This document shows, piece after piece, positions 26,119 through 38,050 of a stretch of DNA of 38,213 bases. A program made the position numbers and the translations under genes. The notes beneath the pieces were generated by a model. The model did not search any database, was not told where the DNA came from, and saw only the letters and a program-made list of their open reading frames with translations. The stretch's first letter is position 1; each line of letters begins with the position of its first letter. Origin of the DNA: Mycobacterium sp. (GTDB lineage: Bacteria; Actinomycetota; Actinomycetes; Mycobacteriales; Mycobacteriaceae); contig JARLGR010000166.1 of the NCBI GenBank assembly GCA_031292665.1, forward strand, positions 1 to 38,213, read 5' to 3'.

Positions 26119-28467
26119 GTGTCAAAGACCACCCGCGCCCAACCCGGCCGCCTGAGCAGCCGCTTCTGGAGGTTTCTGGGCGCCAGCACCGAAAAGAACC
26201 GCAGCCGATCCCTTTCCCAGGTAACCGCCTCGGCGGAGTACAAGGAGGAAGCCGCCGGCCTCACCGACGAGAAGCTGCGCAAGGCGACCAAGCTGCTCAA
26301 GCTCGGGGATCTCGCGGACTCCGATGACATCCCGCAATTCCTGGCGATCGCCCGCGAGACGGCGGAAAGGACGACGGCGCTTCGGCCATTTGATGTGCAG
26401 CTGCTCGGGGCGCTGCGCATGCTCGCCGGTGACGTGATCGAGATGGCCACGGGCGAGGGCAAGACCCTGTCCGGTGCGATCGCGGCGGCCGGATACGCGC
26501 TTGCCGGGCGGCACGTGCACGTGGTGACCATCAACGACTACCTGGCCCACCGCGACGCGGAGTGGATGGGACCGCTACTGGAGGCCATGGGGCTGACGAT
26601 CGGCTGGATTACCGCGGAGTCGACGAGCGAGGAACGCCGGGCGGCCTACGGCTGCGACGTCACCTACGCCTCGGTCAACGAGATCGGCTTCGACGTGCTG
26701 CGCGACCAGCTGGTGACGGACGTCGACGATCTCGTGTCGCCCAACCCCGACGTCGCCCTGATCGACGAAGCCGACTCGGTACTTGTGGACGAGGCCCTGG
26801 TGCCCCTGGTGCTGGCCGGCACCAGCCACCGCGAGACGCCGCGGCTGGAGATCATCAAGCTGGTGGGCGAGCTGGAGGAGGGCACGGACTACGACACCGA
26901 CTCCGACAGCCGCAACGTGCACTTGACCGACAGCGGCGCGCGCAAGGTCGAGAAGGCGCTCGGCGGCATCGACCTGTACTCCGAGGAGCACGTCGGCACC
27001 ACCCTGACCGAGGTCAACGTGGCGCTGCATGCGCATGTGCTGCTGCAGCGCGACGTGCACTACATCGTGCGGGACGACGCGGTGCACCTGATCAACTCCT
27101 CGCGCGGGCGCATCGCGCAACTGCAGCGCTGGCCCGACGGCCTGCAGGCGGCCGTCGAGGCGAAGGAAGGCATCGAGACCACCGAAACCGGTGAGGTGCT
27201 CGACACCATCACGGTGCAGGCGTTGATCAACCGCTACGCAACCGTCTGCGGCATGACCGGCACCGCACTGGCCGCCGGTGAGCAGCTGCGACAGTTCTAC
27301 AACCTCGGGGTGTCGCCAATTCCACCGAACAAGCCCAACATTCGCGAGGACGAGTCCGACCGCGTCTACATCACCGCCGCGGCCAAGAACGACGCGATCG
27401 TCGCGCACATCGCCGAGGTGCACGAGACCGGGCAGCCCGTGCTGGTGGGCACCCGTGACGTGGCCGAGTCCGAGGAACTGCACGAGCGGCTGCTGCGCCG
27501 CGGTGTCCCCGCGGTGGTGCTCAACGCGAAGAACGACGCCGAGGAGGCCAAGGTGATCGCCGAGGCCGGCGAGTTCGCCCGGGTCACGGTCTCCACCCAG
27601 ATGGCCGGGCGCGGCACCGACATCCGGCTGGGCGGATCCGAGGAGGCCGACCACGACCGGGTCGCCGAGTTGGGCGGGCTGCACGTCGTGGGAACCGGCC
27701 GGCATCACACCGAGCGACTGGACAACCAGTTGCGCGGGCGCGCCGGACGCCAGGGCGACCCGGGCTCGTCGGTGTTCTTCTCGAGTTGGGAGGACGACGT
27801 CGTCGCGGCCAACCTCGACCACAACAAGCTGCCGATGGAGACCGACGAGGACGGGCGGATCGTCAGCCCGAAGGCGGCCGGCATGCTCGACCATGCGCAG
27901 CGGGTGGCCGAGGGCCGGATGCTCGACGTCCACGCGAACACCTGGCGGTACAACCAGTTGATCGCCCAACAGCGCGCCATCATCGTCGATCGGCGTAATA
28001 CCCTGCTGCGCACCGCAACCGCGCGCGAGGAACTCGCCGAACTTGCGCCCCAACGGTATAAGGAACTGTCCGAGGCGGGGGCACCACCCGCTCACGGGGG
28101 AATGTCGGAAGAACGTCTCGAGAAGACCTGCCGGCTGATCATGCTGTACCACCTCGACCGCGGCTGGGCCGACCACCTGGCGTATCTGGCCGACATCCGC
28201 GAAAGCATCCACTTGCGCGCGCTGGGCAGGCAGAACCCGCTGGACGAGTTCCACCGGCTGGCGGTAGACGCGTTCGCGTCGCTGGCTGCGGACTCGATCG
28301 AGGCGGCGCAACAGACGTTCGAGACCGCGGACGTTCTCGACGTGGAGCCGGGACTGGACCTGTCCAAACTGGCGCGGCCGACGTCGACGTGGACCTACAT
28401 GGTCAACGACAACCCGCTGTCCGACGACACGCTGTCCACCCTGAGTCTGCCCGGGGTGTTCCGGTAG
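26119..28467 (+). CDS. secA2: SecA2, accessory preprotein translocase ATPase
   Basis: A 782-residue SecA. Nucleotide-binding domain 1 has Walker A MATGEGKT (K115) and the DEAD box D216-D219. The second half has the helicase-like motifs [16 protein letters not shown] and [14 protein letters not shown], ending in [15 protein letters not shown]. It is shorter than SecA1 and lacks the C-terminal zinc-binding tail, which identifies it as SecA2. SecA2 exports a small set of proteins, including some without signal peptides, and matters for growth in macrophages. A stretch near [16 protein letters not shown] (about residue 655) appears longer than in the M. tuberculosis protein as I recall it. Confidence 0.96.
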   Translation: MSKTTRAQPGRLSSRFWRFLGASTEKNRSRSLSQVTASAEYKEEAAGLTDEKLRKATKLLKLGDLADSDDIPQFLAIARETAERTTALRPFDVQLLGALRMLAGDVIEMATGEGKTLSGAIAAAGYALAGRHVHVVTINDYLAHRDAEWMGPLLEAMGLTIGWITAESTSEERRAAYGCDVTYASVNEIGFDVLRDQLVTDVDDLVSPNPDVALIDEADSVLVDEALVPLVLAGTSHRETPRLEIIKLVGELEEGTDYDTDSDSRNVHLTDSGARKVEKALGGIDLYSEEHVGTTLTEVNVALHAHVLLQRDVHYIVRDDAVHLINSSRGRIAQLQRWPDGLQAAVEAKEGIETTETGEVLDTITVQALINRYATVCGMTGTALAAGEQLRQFYNLGVSPIPPNKPNIREDESDRVYITAAAKNDAIVAHIAEVHETGQPVLVGTRDVAESEELHERLLRRGVPAVVLNAKNDAEEAKVIAEAGEFARVTVSTQMAGRGTDIRLGGSEEADHDRVAELGGLHVVGTGRHHTERLDNQLRGRAGRQGDPGSSVFFSSWEDDVVAANLDHNKLPMETDEDGRIVSPKAAGMLDHAQRVAEGRMLDVHANTWRYNQLIAQQRAIIVDRRNTLLRTATAREELAELAPQRYKELSEAGAPPAHGGMSEERLEKTCRLIMLYHLDRGWADHLAYLADIRESIHLRALGRQNPLDEFHRLAVDAFASLAADSIEAAQQTFETADVLDVEPGLDLSKLARPTSTWTYMVNDNPLSDDTLSTLSLPGVFR

Positions 28468-28539
28468 GCCATCGTTGTCGTCGAGCGTGGGTCGGTCCGT
28501 TTAACGATTTGCAATATCGCCGGGTTAAGGTCACGCCTC

Positions 28540-29169
28540 ATGGAGCCGGTGCTTCCGCCCAACCGGGTGCTGACGGTGCCCAACGTGCTGAGCGCCATCC
28601 GCTTGGCCCTCATCCCGGTGTTCGTCTACGCCTTGCTGTTCGCCCACGCCAACGGCTGGGCGGTGGCGATCCTCATGTTCAGCGGCGCCTCCGACTGGGC
28701 CGACGGCAAGATCGCCCGGCTGCTCGACCAATCCTCGCGGCTGGGCGTCCTGCTCGACCCGGCGGTCGACCGCCTCTACATGCTCACCGTTCCCATCGTG
28801 CTGGCGCTCGACGGCATCGTGCCTTGGTGGTTCGTCATCGTCCTGCTGGCGCGCGACGGGCTGCTCGCCGCGACGCTGCCGGTGCTGAGGAGTCGTGGGC
28901 TGTCCGCGTTGCCCGTCACCTACATCGGCAAGGCCGCGACGTTCGCGCTGATGGCCGGCTTCCCGCTCGTGCTGCTGGGTACCTGGAACGCGTTGTGGAG
29001 CCGGGTGGTGGGGGCCTGCGGCTGGGCCTTCCTGGGGTGGGGTATGTATGCCTACCTATGGTCGTTCGTGCTGTACGCGGTGCAGATGACACTGGTCGTG
29101 CGCCGGGTGCCCAAGCTCAGAGAACTCGCCCGCCAGCCGGTCACCGGACAGGCAGGTGAGAATGGCTGA
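28540..29169 (+). CDS. pgsA2: PgsA2, CDP-alcohol phosphatidyltransferase
   Basis: A 209-residue integral membrane enzyme with the complete CDP-alcohol phosphatidyltransferase signature: D52, D55-G56, A59-R60, G69, D73 and D77. About six hydrophobic helices surround it. The family joins a CDP-activated lipid with an alcohol; the mycobacterial paralogues make phosphatidylglycerol phosphate or cardiolipin, and the exact product of PgsA2 is unsettled. TAAGGT (28526-28531) lies 8 nt before the ATG, suggesting a near-leaderless transcript. The 3' end overlaps the next gene by 8 bp, so the two are coupled. Confidence 0.92.
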   Translation: MEPVLPPNRVLTVPNVLSAIRLALIPVFVYALLFAHANGWAVAILMFSGASDWADGKIARLLDQSSRLGVLLDPAVDRLYMLTVPIVLALDGIVPWWFVIVLLARDGLLAATLPVLRSRGLSALPVTYIGKAATFALMAGFPLVLLGTWNALWSRVVGACGWAFLGWGMYAYLWSFVLYAVQMTLVVRRVPKLRELARQPVTGQAGENG

Positions 29170-30082
29170 CCGGGACCCTCTGCTCGGCGGCTACGACCCG
29201 AGTGCCGGCCACAGCGCCCACGAGGCGGCGCGGCCGCAACGCATCCCGGTGCCCTCTTTGCTGCGCGCGTTGTTGTCGGAGCACCTCGACCCCGGCTACG
29301 CCGCGGCGGCCGTAAAACGTGCGGACACACCGCCGAGTGGGCGGCAACGGGCCCTCGGCTGGCTGTGGCAGGCGCTGGCGGCGCTGCTCATCGCCACGGT
29401 GTTCGCCGCCGCGGTCGCGCAGGCCCGCTCGGTGGCGCCCGGCGTGCGCACCGCCCAGCAGCTGCTGGCGCGCAGTGTGCGCTCGACGGAAGGCGCCGCC
29501 ACCAAGCTGTCCCAGCGGCGCGGTGCGCTGTCCACCCGAGTCGACGACGTGCAGCGGCTCGCGCTCGCCGACGACGCCGAGGGCCAACGGCTGCTGGGCC
29601 GTCTGGACGCGCTCAGCCTGGCGGCGGCCAGCACGCCGATCATCGGGCCAGGTTTGAAGGTGACGGTGACAGATCCCGGCGCCGGTCCGAACCTGTCCGA
29701 CGTGTCCAAACAGCGGGTCAACGGCAGCCAGCAGATCATCCTGGACCGCGACCTGCAGCTGGTCGTCAACTCGTTATGGGCGAGCGGCGCCGAGGCCGTC
29801 TCGGTCGGCGGCGTCCGGATCGGTCCGAATATGACCATCCGCCAGGCCGGCGGCGCGATCCTGGTCGACAACAACCCCACCAACAGCCCGTACGCGATCC
29901 TCGCGGTCGGGCCGCCGAACGCGATGCGAGACACGTTCGACCACAGCCCCGGCCTGCAGCGCCTGAGGCTCCTGGAGGTCTCCTACGGTGTCGGCGTGAC
30001 GGTCAACGTCGCCGATGGCCTCTCGCTGCCCGCCGGATCGAACCGCGACGTCAGGTTCGCCAAACCCATTGGGCCGCAATGA
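29162..30082 (+). CDS. DUF881 membrane-anchored protein (Rv1823-like)
   Basis: A 306-residue protein starting [12 protein letters not shown]. One membrane helix (residues about 66-88) follows a cytosolic N-terminus, and the external part is a DUF881 domain ([55 protein letters not shown]). ATG 29162 is preferred over the GTG two codons upstream because an AGGTGAG ribosome site is well spaced for it. DUF881 proteins pair with small membrane proteins near septum or cell-wall genes in Actinobacteria and Firmicutes, but their function is not established. Confidence 0.87.
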   Translation: MADRDPLLGGYDPSAGHSAHEAARPQRIPVPSLLRALLSEHLDPGYAAAAVKRADTPPSGRQRALGWLWQALAALLIATVFAAAVAQARSVAPGVRTAQQLLARSVRSTEGAATKLSQRRGALSTRVDDVQRLALADDAEGQRLLGRLDALSLAAASTPIIGPGLKVTVTDPGAGPNLSDVSKQRVNGSQQIILDRDLQLVVNSLWASGAEAVSVGGVRIGPNMTIRQAGGAILVDNNPTNSPYAILAVGPPNAMRDTFDHSPGLQRLRLLEVSYGVGVTVNVADGLSLPAGSNRDVRFAKPIGPQ

Positions 30083-30122
30083 CAACGGCTCTCAGCAGAC
30101 CGACGCAGACGGGAGGCCGAAT

Positions 30123-30455
30123 ATGATCGGTATCGCGGCGCTGGTGATCGGTATCGTGCTGGGCCTGATCTTTCACCCCGCGGTTCCCGAAGCCGTTCAG
30201 CCCTACTTGCCGATCGCGGTGGTCGCAGCGCTGGACGCGGTGTTCGGCGGGCTGCGTGCCTACCTGGAACGGATCTTCGACCCGAAAGTCTTCGTGGTCT
30301 CTTTCGTGTTCAACGTCCTGGTGGCCACCCTGATCGTCTATGTCGGCGATCAGCTGGGCGTCGGCACGCAGTTGTCGACGGCCATCATCGTCGTCTTGGG
30401 CATCCGCATCTTCGGCAACGCCGCCGAACTGCGGCGCCGGCTGTTCGGGGCATGA
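30123..30455 (+). CDS. Small basic membrane protein (Rv1824-like)
   Basis: A 110-residue protein with three hydrophobic helices (IGIAALVIGIVLGLIF, YLPIAVVAALDAVFGGL, FVVSFVFNVLVATLIVYV) and a basic end (RRRLFGA). It belongs to the small-basic-protein (DUF1290, Sbp) family, normally found between two DUF881 genes as here. GGAGG 6 nt before the ATG fixes the start against the longer open frame. The membrane location is clear and the function unknown. It probably forms one complex or operon with its two neighbours. Confidence 0.87.
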   Translation: MIGIAALVIGIVLGLIFHPAVPEAVQPYLPIAVVAALDAVFGGLRAYLERIFDPKVFVVSFVFNVLVATLIVYVGDQLGVGTQLSTAIIVVLGIRIFGNAAELRRRLFGA

Positions 30456-30471
30456 CGGTGGTGAGGTCGGC

Positions 30472-31350
30472 ATGAGCCAGGACCCGGAAGATCGCGGCAC
30501 CGACGAAAGCCGTGACGCGCCAGGCCAGGCCGACTCAAAGGCCGGGGCCGCACCCACCGAAGGTCCGCAGCGTGGCCGTCACGAGCTACCGGCTAAACAA
30601 CCGCGCCCGGAAATCGGACCGGTGCACCGAGGGGGGCTGTCCGCACTGCTGCGGGGCGATCGCTCCCGGATGGTGTTCGGCGCGCTGGCGATCCTGCTGT
30701 GCCTCGTCCTCGGGGTCGCCATCGTCACCCAGGTCCGTCAGACGAAGTCGGGCGACGCGCTGGACACGGCACGCCCGGCAGACCTGTTGGTGCTGTTGGA
30801 TTCGTTGCGCCAGCGCGAGGCCACGCTCAACACCGAGGTGAGCGAATTGCAGAACACGCTGAACTCGCTGCAGGCGTCCGGCAACACCGATCAGGCCGCC
30901 ATCCAGGCCGCGCAGGCCAGGCTGGCCGCCCTGTCCATCCTGGTCGGCGCCGTCGGCGCCACCGGGCCGGGTGTCACCGTCGCGATCGAGGACCCGGGGC
31001 CCGGGGTCTCACCCGAGGCGATGCTCGACGTTATCAACGAGTTGCGCGCCGCCGGCGCCGAGGCGATCGAGGTCAACGACGCGCACCAGTCGGTACGAGT
31101 GGGGGTGGACACCTGGGTGGTCGGCGCTCCCGGGTCGCTGACTGTCGACACGAAAACACTGTCGCCGCCGTATTCGATTCTGGCGATTGGGGATCCACCG
31201 ACGCTGGCCGCGGCGATGAACATTCCCGGTGGCGCGGAGGACAGCATCAAGCGAGTTGGCGCGCGGATGTCCGTGCAGCAGGCGAACCGGGTGGACGTGA
31301 CCACCTTGCGGCAACCAAAACAGCACCAATACGCTCAGCCCGTCAAGTGA
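30472..31350 (+). CDS. DUF881 membrane-anchored protein (Rv1825-like)
   Basis: A 292-residue protein. A charged N-terminus of about 65 residues precedes one membrane helix (68-87), then a probable coiled coil (about 105-150, LRQREATLNTEVSELQNTLNSL) and a DUF881 domain (EAMLDVINELRAAGAEAIEVNDAHQSVRVGVDTW). It is paralogous to the gene at 29162 but has a clear coiled coil. It sits 16 bp after the small basic protein gene and completes the DUF881-Sbp-DUF881 set. The C-terminus QPKQHQYAQPVK matches Rv1825 as remembered. Confidence 0.88.
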   Translation: MSQDPEDRGTDESRDAPGQADSKAGAAPTEGPQRGRHELPAKQPRPEIGPVHRGGLSALLRGDRSRMVFGALAILLCLVLGVAIVTQVRQTKSGDALDTARPADLLVLLDSLRQREATLNTEVSELQNTLNSLQASGNTDQAAIQAAQARLAALSILVGAVGATGPGVTVAIEDPGPGVSPEAMLDVINELRAAGAEAIEVNDAHQSVRVGVDTWVVGAPGSLTVDTKTLSPPYSILAIGDPPTLAAAMNIPGGAEDSIKRVGARMSVQQANRVDVTTLRQPKQHQYAQPVK

Positions 31351-31377
31351 GCGCAGCCGAGCAGAACAGGATTACTT

Positions 31378-31776
31378 GTGAGCGACATCCCATCCGACCT
31401 GCACTACACCGCCGAGCACGAGTGGGTTCGCCGAAGCGATGATGACGTCGCACGGGTCGGGATCACCGATTTCGCGCAGTCGGCACTGGGCGATGTGGTT
31501 TTCGTTCAACTGCCCGACGTGGGCACCGAACTGACTGCGGGTGAGTCCTTCGGCGAGGTGGAATCCACGAAATCGGTGTCGGATCTCTACGCGCCCGTCG
31601 CGGGCACCGTGTCCGCGGTGAACAGCGACCTGGAAGGCAGCCCACAGCTGGTCAATTCGGACCCATATGGGGCCGGCTGGCTGGTGGATGTCCGGGTGGC
31701 CGACGCCGCCGAGCTGGAGTCGGCCATCTCGTCGCTGCTTGACCCGGAGGCCTACCGCGGAACGTTGACCGAATGA
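31378..31776 (+). CDS. gcvH: GcvH, lipoyl carrier of the glycine cleavage system
   Basis: A 132-residue H protein. The lipoylation site is K65 in [11 protein letters not shown], flanked by the hammerhead-fold sequences [33 protein letters not shown] and [21 protein letters not shown]. GcvH shuttles the aminomethyl group between GcvP (gcvB here) and GcvT and is reoxidised by the L protein. The start is GTG without a strong ribosome site. It is separated from gcvB by four genes, and gcvT is not in the window. No glycine riboswitch precedes it. Confidence 0.96.
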   Translation: MSDIPSDLHYTAEHEWVRRSDDDVARVGITDFAQSALGDVVFVQLPDVGTELTAGESFGEVESTKSVSDLYAPVAGTVSAVNSDLEGSPQLVNSDPYGAGWLVDVRVADAAELESAISSLLDPEAYRGTLTE

Positions 31777-32092
31777 CGGTTGCTAATGTCCCTGCCAGCC
31801 CGCACGGCACCGCCGGCGGTGCATCTGGTCCGTGGTGCGGCCACGCTCGCGGGGGTAGGGACACGTCTGAGCGGGGGGTTTCCCTACCACGCGTTGGGGA
31901 AGTCAGGGGGTCGGGCTTCCGATGCCTTCTCGGTAGGGACATTGCGCACCAGTGCGCGGTACGGTCGACACAGCGACACACGAGAGCAGACAGGCACAGA
32001 TCGGCGATACCGGGCGAAGAGAACGCAGTAGGAGAGCAGCCGGCCAAGCGGCCCGGTCAGACAACGCCACAGCGGCCAGTGAGGAGCAGCGC
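31777..32092 (+). promoter_or_regulatory. garA promoter region with repeated GGTAGGGA motif and dyad
   Basis: This 316-bp gap has no gene. GGTAGGGACA occurs at 31854 and 31932, and the inverted copy TCCCTACC is at 31881-31888, so a hairpin with an 8-bp stem and 19-nt loop can form over 31854-31888. A second element, GCGCAC-CA-GTGCGC (31944-31957), sits 2 bp before a TACGGT -10 candidate (31960-31965). A dyad in the spacer before the -10 is the classical site of MerR-family activators, and the operon encodes one (32566). Confidence 0.45.
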
Positions 32093-32569
32093 GTGACGGA
32101 CATGGATAACGACCAGACTTCCGACGAAGTCACCGTGGAGACGACGTCCGTCTTCCGTGCCGACTTCCTCAACGAACTGGACGCGCCCCCGCAGGCGGGC
32201 ACCGAAAGCGCGGTGTCCGGGGTCGAGGGACTTCCGGCCGGCTCGGCGCTGCTGGTCGTCAAACGCGGACCGAACGCGGGATCGCGCTTCCTGCTCGACC
32301 AGCCCGTCACGTCCGCCGGTCGGCACCCCGACAGCGACATTTTCCTCGACGACGTCACCGTCAGCCGGCGCCATGCCGAATTCAGGTTGGAAAACCACGA
32401 ATTCAGCGTCGTTGATGTCGGTAGCCTCAACGGCACCTACGTCAACCGTGAGCCGGTGGATTCGGCTGTGCTCGCAAACGGCGACGAGGTGCAGATCGGC
32501 AAGTTCCGCCTGGTCTTCTTGACCGGGCCCAAGCAGGGTGACGACGACGGAGGATCTTCGGGCCAGTGA
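32093..32569 (+). CDS. garA: GarA, FHA-domain regulator of the TCA/glutamate node
   Basis: A 158-residue protein. The N-terminal phospho-acceptor motif ETTSVF holds T17 and T18, equivalent to the PknB/PknG sites of M. tuberculosis GarA. The FHA domain (about 50-145) has [15 protein letters not shown] and GSLNGTYVN. Unphosphorylated GarA inhibits 2-oxoglutarate decarboxylase and NAD-glutamate dehydrogenase and stimulates glutamate synthase; phosphorylation makes its own FHA domain bind the tail and switches it off. The GTG start has GAGGAG upstream; an ATG three codons in is an alternative. Its stop overlaps the next start (GTGA). Confidence 0.96.
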   Translation: MTDMDNDQTSDEVTVETTSVFRADFLNELDAPPQAGTESAVSGVEGLPAGSALLVVKRGPNAGSRFLLDQPVTSAGRHPDSDIFLDDVTVSRRHAEFRLENHEFSVVDVGSLNGTYVNREPVDSAVLANGDEVQIGKFRLVFLTGPKQGDDDGGSSGQ

Positions 32570-33330
32570 GCGCTCCCGATAGCCCGGCACTGGCCGGGAT
32601 GTCGATCGGGGCGGTCCTGGAGCTGTTGAGGCCCGATTTCCCCGATGTCACGATCTCCAAGATTCGTTTCTTGGAGGCCGAGGGACTGGTGACGCCCGAG
32701 CGCGCCGCATCGGGATACCGCAGGTTCACCGCATACGACTGCGCGCGGCTGAGGTTCATCCTCACCGCGCAGCGGGACCACTATTTGCCGCTGAAGGTGA
32801 TCAGGGCACAGTTGGAGGCCCAGCCCGACGGTGAGCTACCGCCGTTCGGATCGCCTTACGGCGTGGCGCGATTGGTCTCCGTGCCGGGCATCTCCGCGAC
32901 AGGAAGCGCGGAAACCGGCGCCGGGAGCGGGCCCGACCCGGCGGCGGTCGCCCCCGCCCACGTCCGGCTGAGCCGCGAGGACCTGCTGGAGCGCGCCGGC
33001 GTGGACGGCGAGCTGCTGACTGCGCTGCTCAAAGCCGGGGTCATTACCACCGGCCCGGGCGGCTTCTTCGACGAGCACGCCATCGTGATCCTGCAGTGTG
33101 CGCGGGCGCTGTCGGACTACGGCGTGGAACCGCGCCACCTGCGTGCGTTCCGCTCCGCGGCCGACCGGCAGTCCGACCTGATCGCCCAAATCGCCGGGCC
33201 GCTAGTCAAAGCCGGGAAGGCCGGCGCCCGGGATCGTGCCGACGACCTGGCCCGTGAGGTCGCGGCGCTGGCGATCACCTTGCACACCTCGTTGCTCAAA
33301 TCCGCCGTTCGCGACGTTCTTCATCGCTGA
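32566..33330 (+). CDS. MerR-family regulator (Rv1828-like)
   Basis: A 254-residue protein. A winged-helix MerR DNA-binding domain occupies about residues 8-80 ([42 protein letters not shown]), followed by a longer helical effector domain than in classical MerR and no obvious metal-binding Cys. It overlaps garA by 4 bp, implying coupling. Rv1828 has been studied as an essential MerR regulator in M. tuberculosis. The dyad at 31944 upstream of garA is a plausible autoregulatory target. Confidence 0.9.
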   Translation: MSAPDSPALAGMSIGAVLELLRPDFPDVTISKIRFLEAEGLVTPERAASGYRRFTAYDCARLRFILTAQRDHYLPLKVIRAQLEAQPDGELPPFGSPYGVARLVSVPGISATGSAETGAGSGPDPAAVAPAHVRLSREDLLERAGVDGELLTALLKAGVITTGPGGFFDEHAIVILQCARALSDYGVEPRHLRAFRSAADRQSDLIAQIAGPLVKAGKAGARDRADDLAREVAALAITLHTSLLKSAVRDVLHR

Positions 33331-33447
33331 GGACTAGACTTCGGTCGACGGGCTCGGTTCGGCGGCAAGGGGAAGACCTTGTGTTCGACGGCGTCGTCGC
33401 GCCGAGCGTGAGTCAGACACGCCAGCATGTGCGGAGGGCAGACACAG

Positions 33448-33942
33448 ATGGGTGAAGTTCGTGTTGTCGGCATTCGCGTAGAGCAGCCGCAGAATCAGCC
33501 GGTGCTGTTGCTGCGCGAAGCCAACGGTGACCGTTACCTGCCGATCTGGATCGGTCAATCGGAGGCTGCCGCCATTGCGCTCGAGCAGCAAGGCGTCGAA
33601 CCACCACGCCCGCTGACCCATGACCTGATCAGGGATATCATTGCGGCGCTTGGGCATTCGCTCAAAGAAGTGCGGATCGTCGATCTGCAGGAAGGCACTT
33701 TCTACGCGGACCTGATCTTTGACCGCAACATCACCGTATCGGCGCGCCCCTCGGACTCGGTGGCGATCGCACTGCGGGTCGGCGTTCCGATCTACGTCGA
33801 GGAGTCCGTGCTGGCCCAGGCCGGCCTGCTGATCCCCGACGAGAGCGACGAAGAGGGCGGCACGGGGGTCCGGGAGGACGAGGTGGAGAAATTCAAGGAA
33901 TTCCTCGACAGCGTCTCTCCCGACGATTTCAAGGCCACTTAG
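33448..33942 (+). CDS. Bifunctional nuclease-family (DUF151) protein (Rv1829-like)
   Basis: A 164-residue protein with the DUF151/BFN core: VVGIRVEQPQNQPVLLLREANGDRYLPIWIGQSEAAAIAL, then RPLTHDLIRDI and the ending SARPSDSVAIALRVGVPIYVEESVL. The C-terminal 30 residues are acidic. Plant members degrade RNA and DNA, and the Thermotoga structure is a hexamer; the mycobacterial role is unknown. The ATG was chosen because GGAGGGC lies 9 nt upstream; a TAGACT box at 33335-33340 may be its promoter. It sits between two MerR-type genes. Confidence 0.88.
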   Translation: MGEVRVVGIRVEQPQNQPVLLLREANGDRYLPIWIGQSEAAAIALEQQGVEPPRPLTHDLIRDIIAALGHSLKEVRIVDLQEGTFYADLIFDRNITVSARPSDSVAIALRVGVPIYVEESVLAQAGLLIPDESDEEGGTGVREDEVEKFKEFLDSVSPDDFKAT

Positions 33943-34203
33943 AGCGTGTCGTTTCTGGTCGCGACCCGGCTACCACGGTGGACGGGGACATCACGGATCC
34001 GTCTCAACTGGCGCCGCGATGTCGACACGCCTGGCGGATAGCAGCCCCACTCAGCCCGGCGACGGCCATACTTTGATGACTACCCGAGGCGCGGCGGCTA
34101 TCGAACAGCGTAAGCTCTCAAGCACTCGGGCCTGAGCAACGCGGCTGCACGGCAGCCAGAGACGCAGCTAGTAACGAGAGCGCGATCGGCGAGAGGAACC
34201 ACC
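33943..34203 (+). promoter_or_regulatory. Spacer upstream of the second MerR regulator
   Basis: No gene was seen. TTGATG (34073-34078) and TATCGA (34099-34104) are 20 bp apart, too far for a standard promoter but the length MerR proteins act on. A GAGAGGAA ribosome site precedes the start. The promoter call is weak. Confidence 0.25.
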
Positions 34204-34833
34204 GTGAGCGACGAGCCACGTCAGGAGCAGCTGGACCTAGCTGACAACGTGCACACAGCGAGCGGCGAGCAAGGCGTCACCGCGGCGAGCGCACCCGTGC
34301 AGCCCGGTCTGTTCCCCGACGATTCCGTGCCCGACGAGCTTGTCGGCTATCGCGGGCCCAGCGCCTGCCAGATCGCCGGGATCACCTACCGCCAGCTGGA
34401 CTACTGGGCTCGGACATCGTTGGTGGTTCCGTCGATCCGCAGCGCCGCGGGCTCGGGCAGCCAGCGGCTGTACTCGTTCAAGGACATCCTGGTTCTCAAG
34501 ATCGTCAAGCGGTTGCTCGACACCGGTATCTCGCTGCACAACATCCGGGTTGCGGTCGACCACCTGCGCCAGCGCGGCGTGCAGGACCTGGCCAACATCA
34601 CGTTGTTCTCCGACGGCACCACGGTGTACGAGTGCACGTCGGCCGAGGAAGTCGTCGACCTCCTGCAGGGTGGGCAGGGCGTCTTCGGCATCGCCGTGTC
34701 GGGCGCCATGCGGGAGCTGACCGGTGTCATCGCCGATTTCCACGGTGAGCGGGCCGACGGCGGCGAATCCATCGCGACCCCGGAAGACGAGCTGGCGTCG
34801 CGGCGCAAGCACCGCGACCGCAAGATCGGCTGA
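34204..34833 (+). CDS. resR: MerR-family regulator ResR (Rv1830-like)
   Basis: A 209-residue protein. A disordered acidic N-terminus of about 45 residues precedes a MerR winged helix ([59 protein letters not shown]), then a short helical domain with [20 protein letters not shown]. The C-terminus is basic ([12 protein letters not shown]). It is paralogous to the regulator at 32566. Variants of Rv1830 in clinical M. tuberculosis have been associated with faster recovery after drug exposure, giving the name ResR. The start is GTG with GAGAGGAA upstream. Confidence 0.88.
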   Translation: MSDEPRQEQLDLADNVHTASGEQGVTAASAPVQPGLFPDDSVPDELVGYRGPSACQIAGITYRQLDYWARTSLVVPSIRSAAGSGSQRLYSFKDILVLKIVKRLLDTGISLHNIRVAVDHLRQRGVQDLANITLFSDGTTVYECTSAEEVVDLLQGGQGVFGIAVSGAMRELTGVIADFHGERADGGESIATPEDELASRRKHRDRKIG

Positions 34834-34881
34834 CTGCACCGGCGCGAGCCGTCCGAGTAAGCTGGTTGACGCGTCGCACTC

Positions 34882-35094
34882 GAGCGGGAGAGTTCCGTGG
34901 CTGCCAGCCACGGGCGCCGAAGGAGCAACACCTCTCCGTCAACCTCTCAGGCCCCCGGACCGCACGGGTAAACGATGCCTCTGGAAAGCGGTGGTAGCAC
35001 ACCCGCCGATGGGGAAAGGCGCTTAGACACAACGTCGGGCGCCGAATCTCTCAGGCGCCCGGCGAACGGGTGAAGACAGAGGGAGGGGACCGCT
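34882..35094 (+). ncRNA. Tandem glycine riboswitch of gcvB
   Basis: Two glycine aptamers are visible in tandem. The first has GCGGGAGAG (34885), GCGCCGAAGGAGCAA (34914), CCTCTCAGGC and CTCTGGAAAGCGG (34979). The second has CACCCGCCGATGGGGAAAGGCGC (from about 35000), GCCGAATCTCTCAGGC (35041) and ACAGAGGGAGGGG (35076). These are the ordered signatures of the gcvT family. In characterised examples glycine binding turns on glycine cleavage genes, so excess glycine should induce gcvB. Confidence 0.93.
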
Positions 35095-35107
35095 AGTCCT
35101 CTGCCCT
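35077..35107 (+). promoter_or_regulatory. Expression-platform hairpin of the glycine riboswitch
   Basis: The 3' strand of the second aptamer's closing stem, CAGAGG (35077-35082), can pair instead with CCTCTG (35098-35103). GGAC-CGCTA-GTCC (35087-35099) forms an inner stem. Aptamer folding would free CCTCTG; the unliganded RNA could form this hairpin. No T-run follows. Confidence 0.45.
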
Positions 35108-35137
35108 CGATGTTTGACGCCCTCCAGGAGTTCGCCC

Positions 35138-38011
<2,874 letters not shown>

Positions 38012-38029
38012 TTTGTCGGTGCCGCCACC

Positions 38030-38035
38030 TACTAT
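38030..38035 (+). promoter_or_regulatory. -10 box of the DUF222 gene
   Basis: TACTAT is followed by 7 nt and the ATG at 38043, so the gene should be transcribed without a leader. Its last base is the first base of the SOS box. Confidence 0.5.
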
Positions 38036-38050
38036 CGAATGTATGTTCGA
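38035..38050. promoter_or_regulatory. LexA (SOS) box over the start codon
   Basis: TCGAAT-GTAT-GTTCGA matches the mycobacterial LexA box TCGAAC-N4-GTTCGA at 11 of 12 fixed positions. It spans the start codon and abuts the -10, so bound LexA would block transcription directly. LexA sites are known in front of several M. tuberculosis 13E12 genes. Confidence 0.75.

Noticed and set aside
26575..28311. 578-codon minus-strand frame opposite secA2
   Set aside because: The opposite strand encodes SecA2 with all motifs; this frame is compositionally a shadow.
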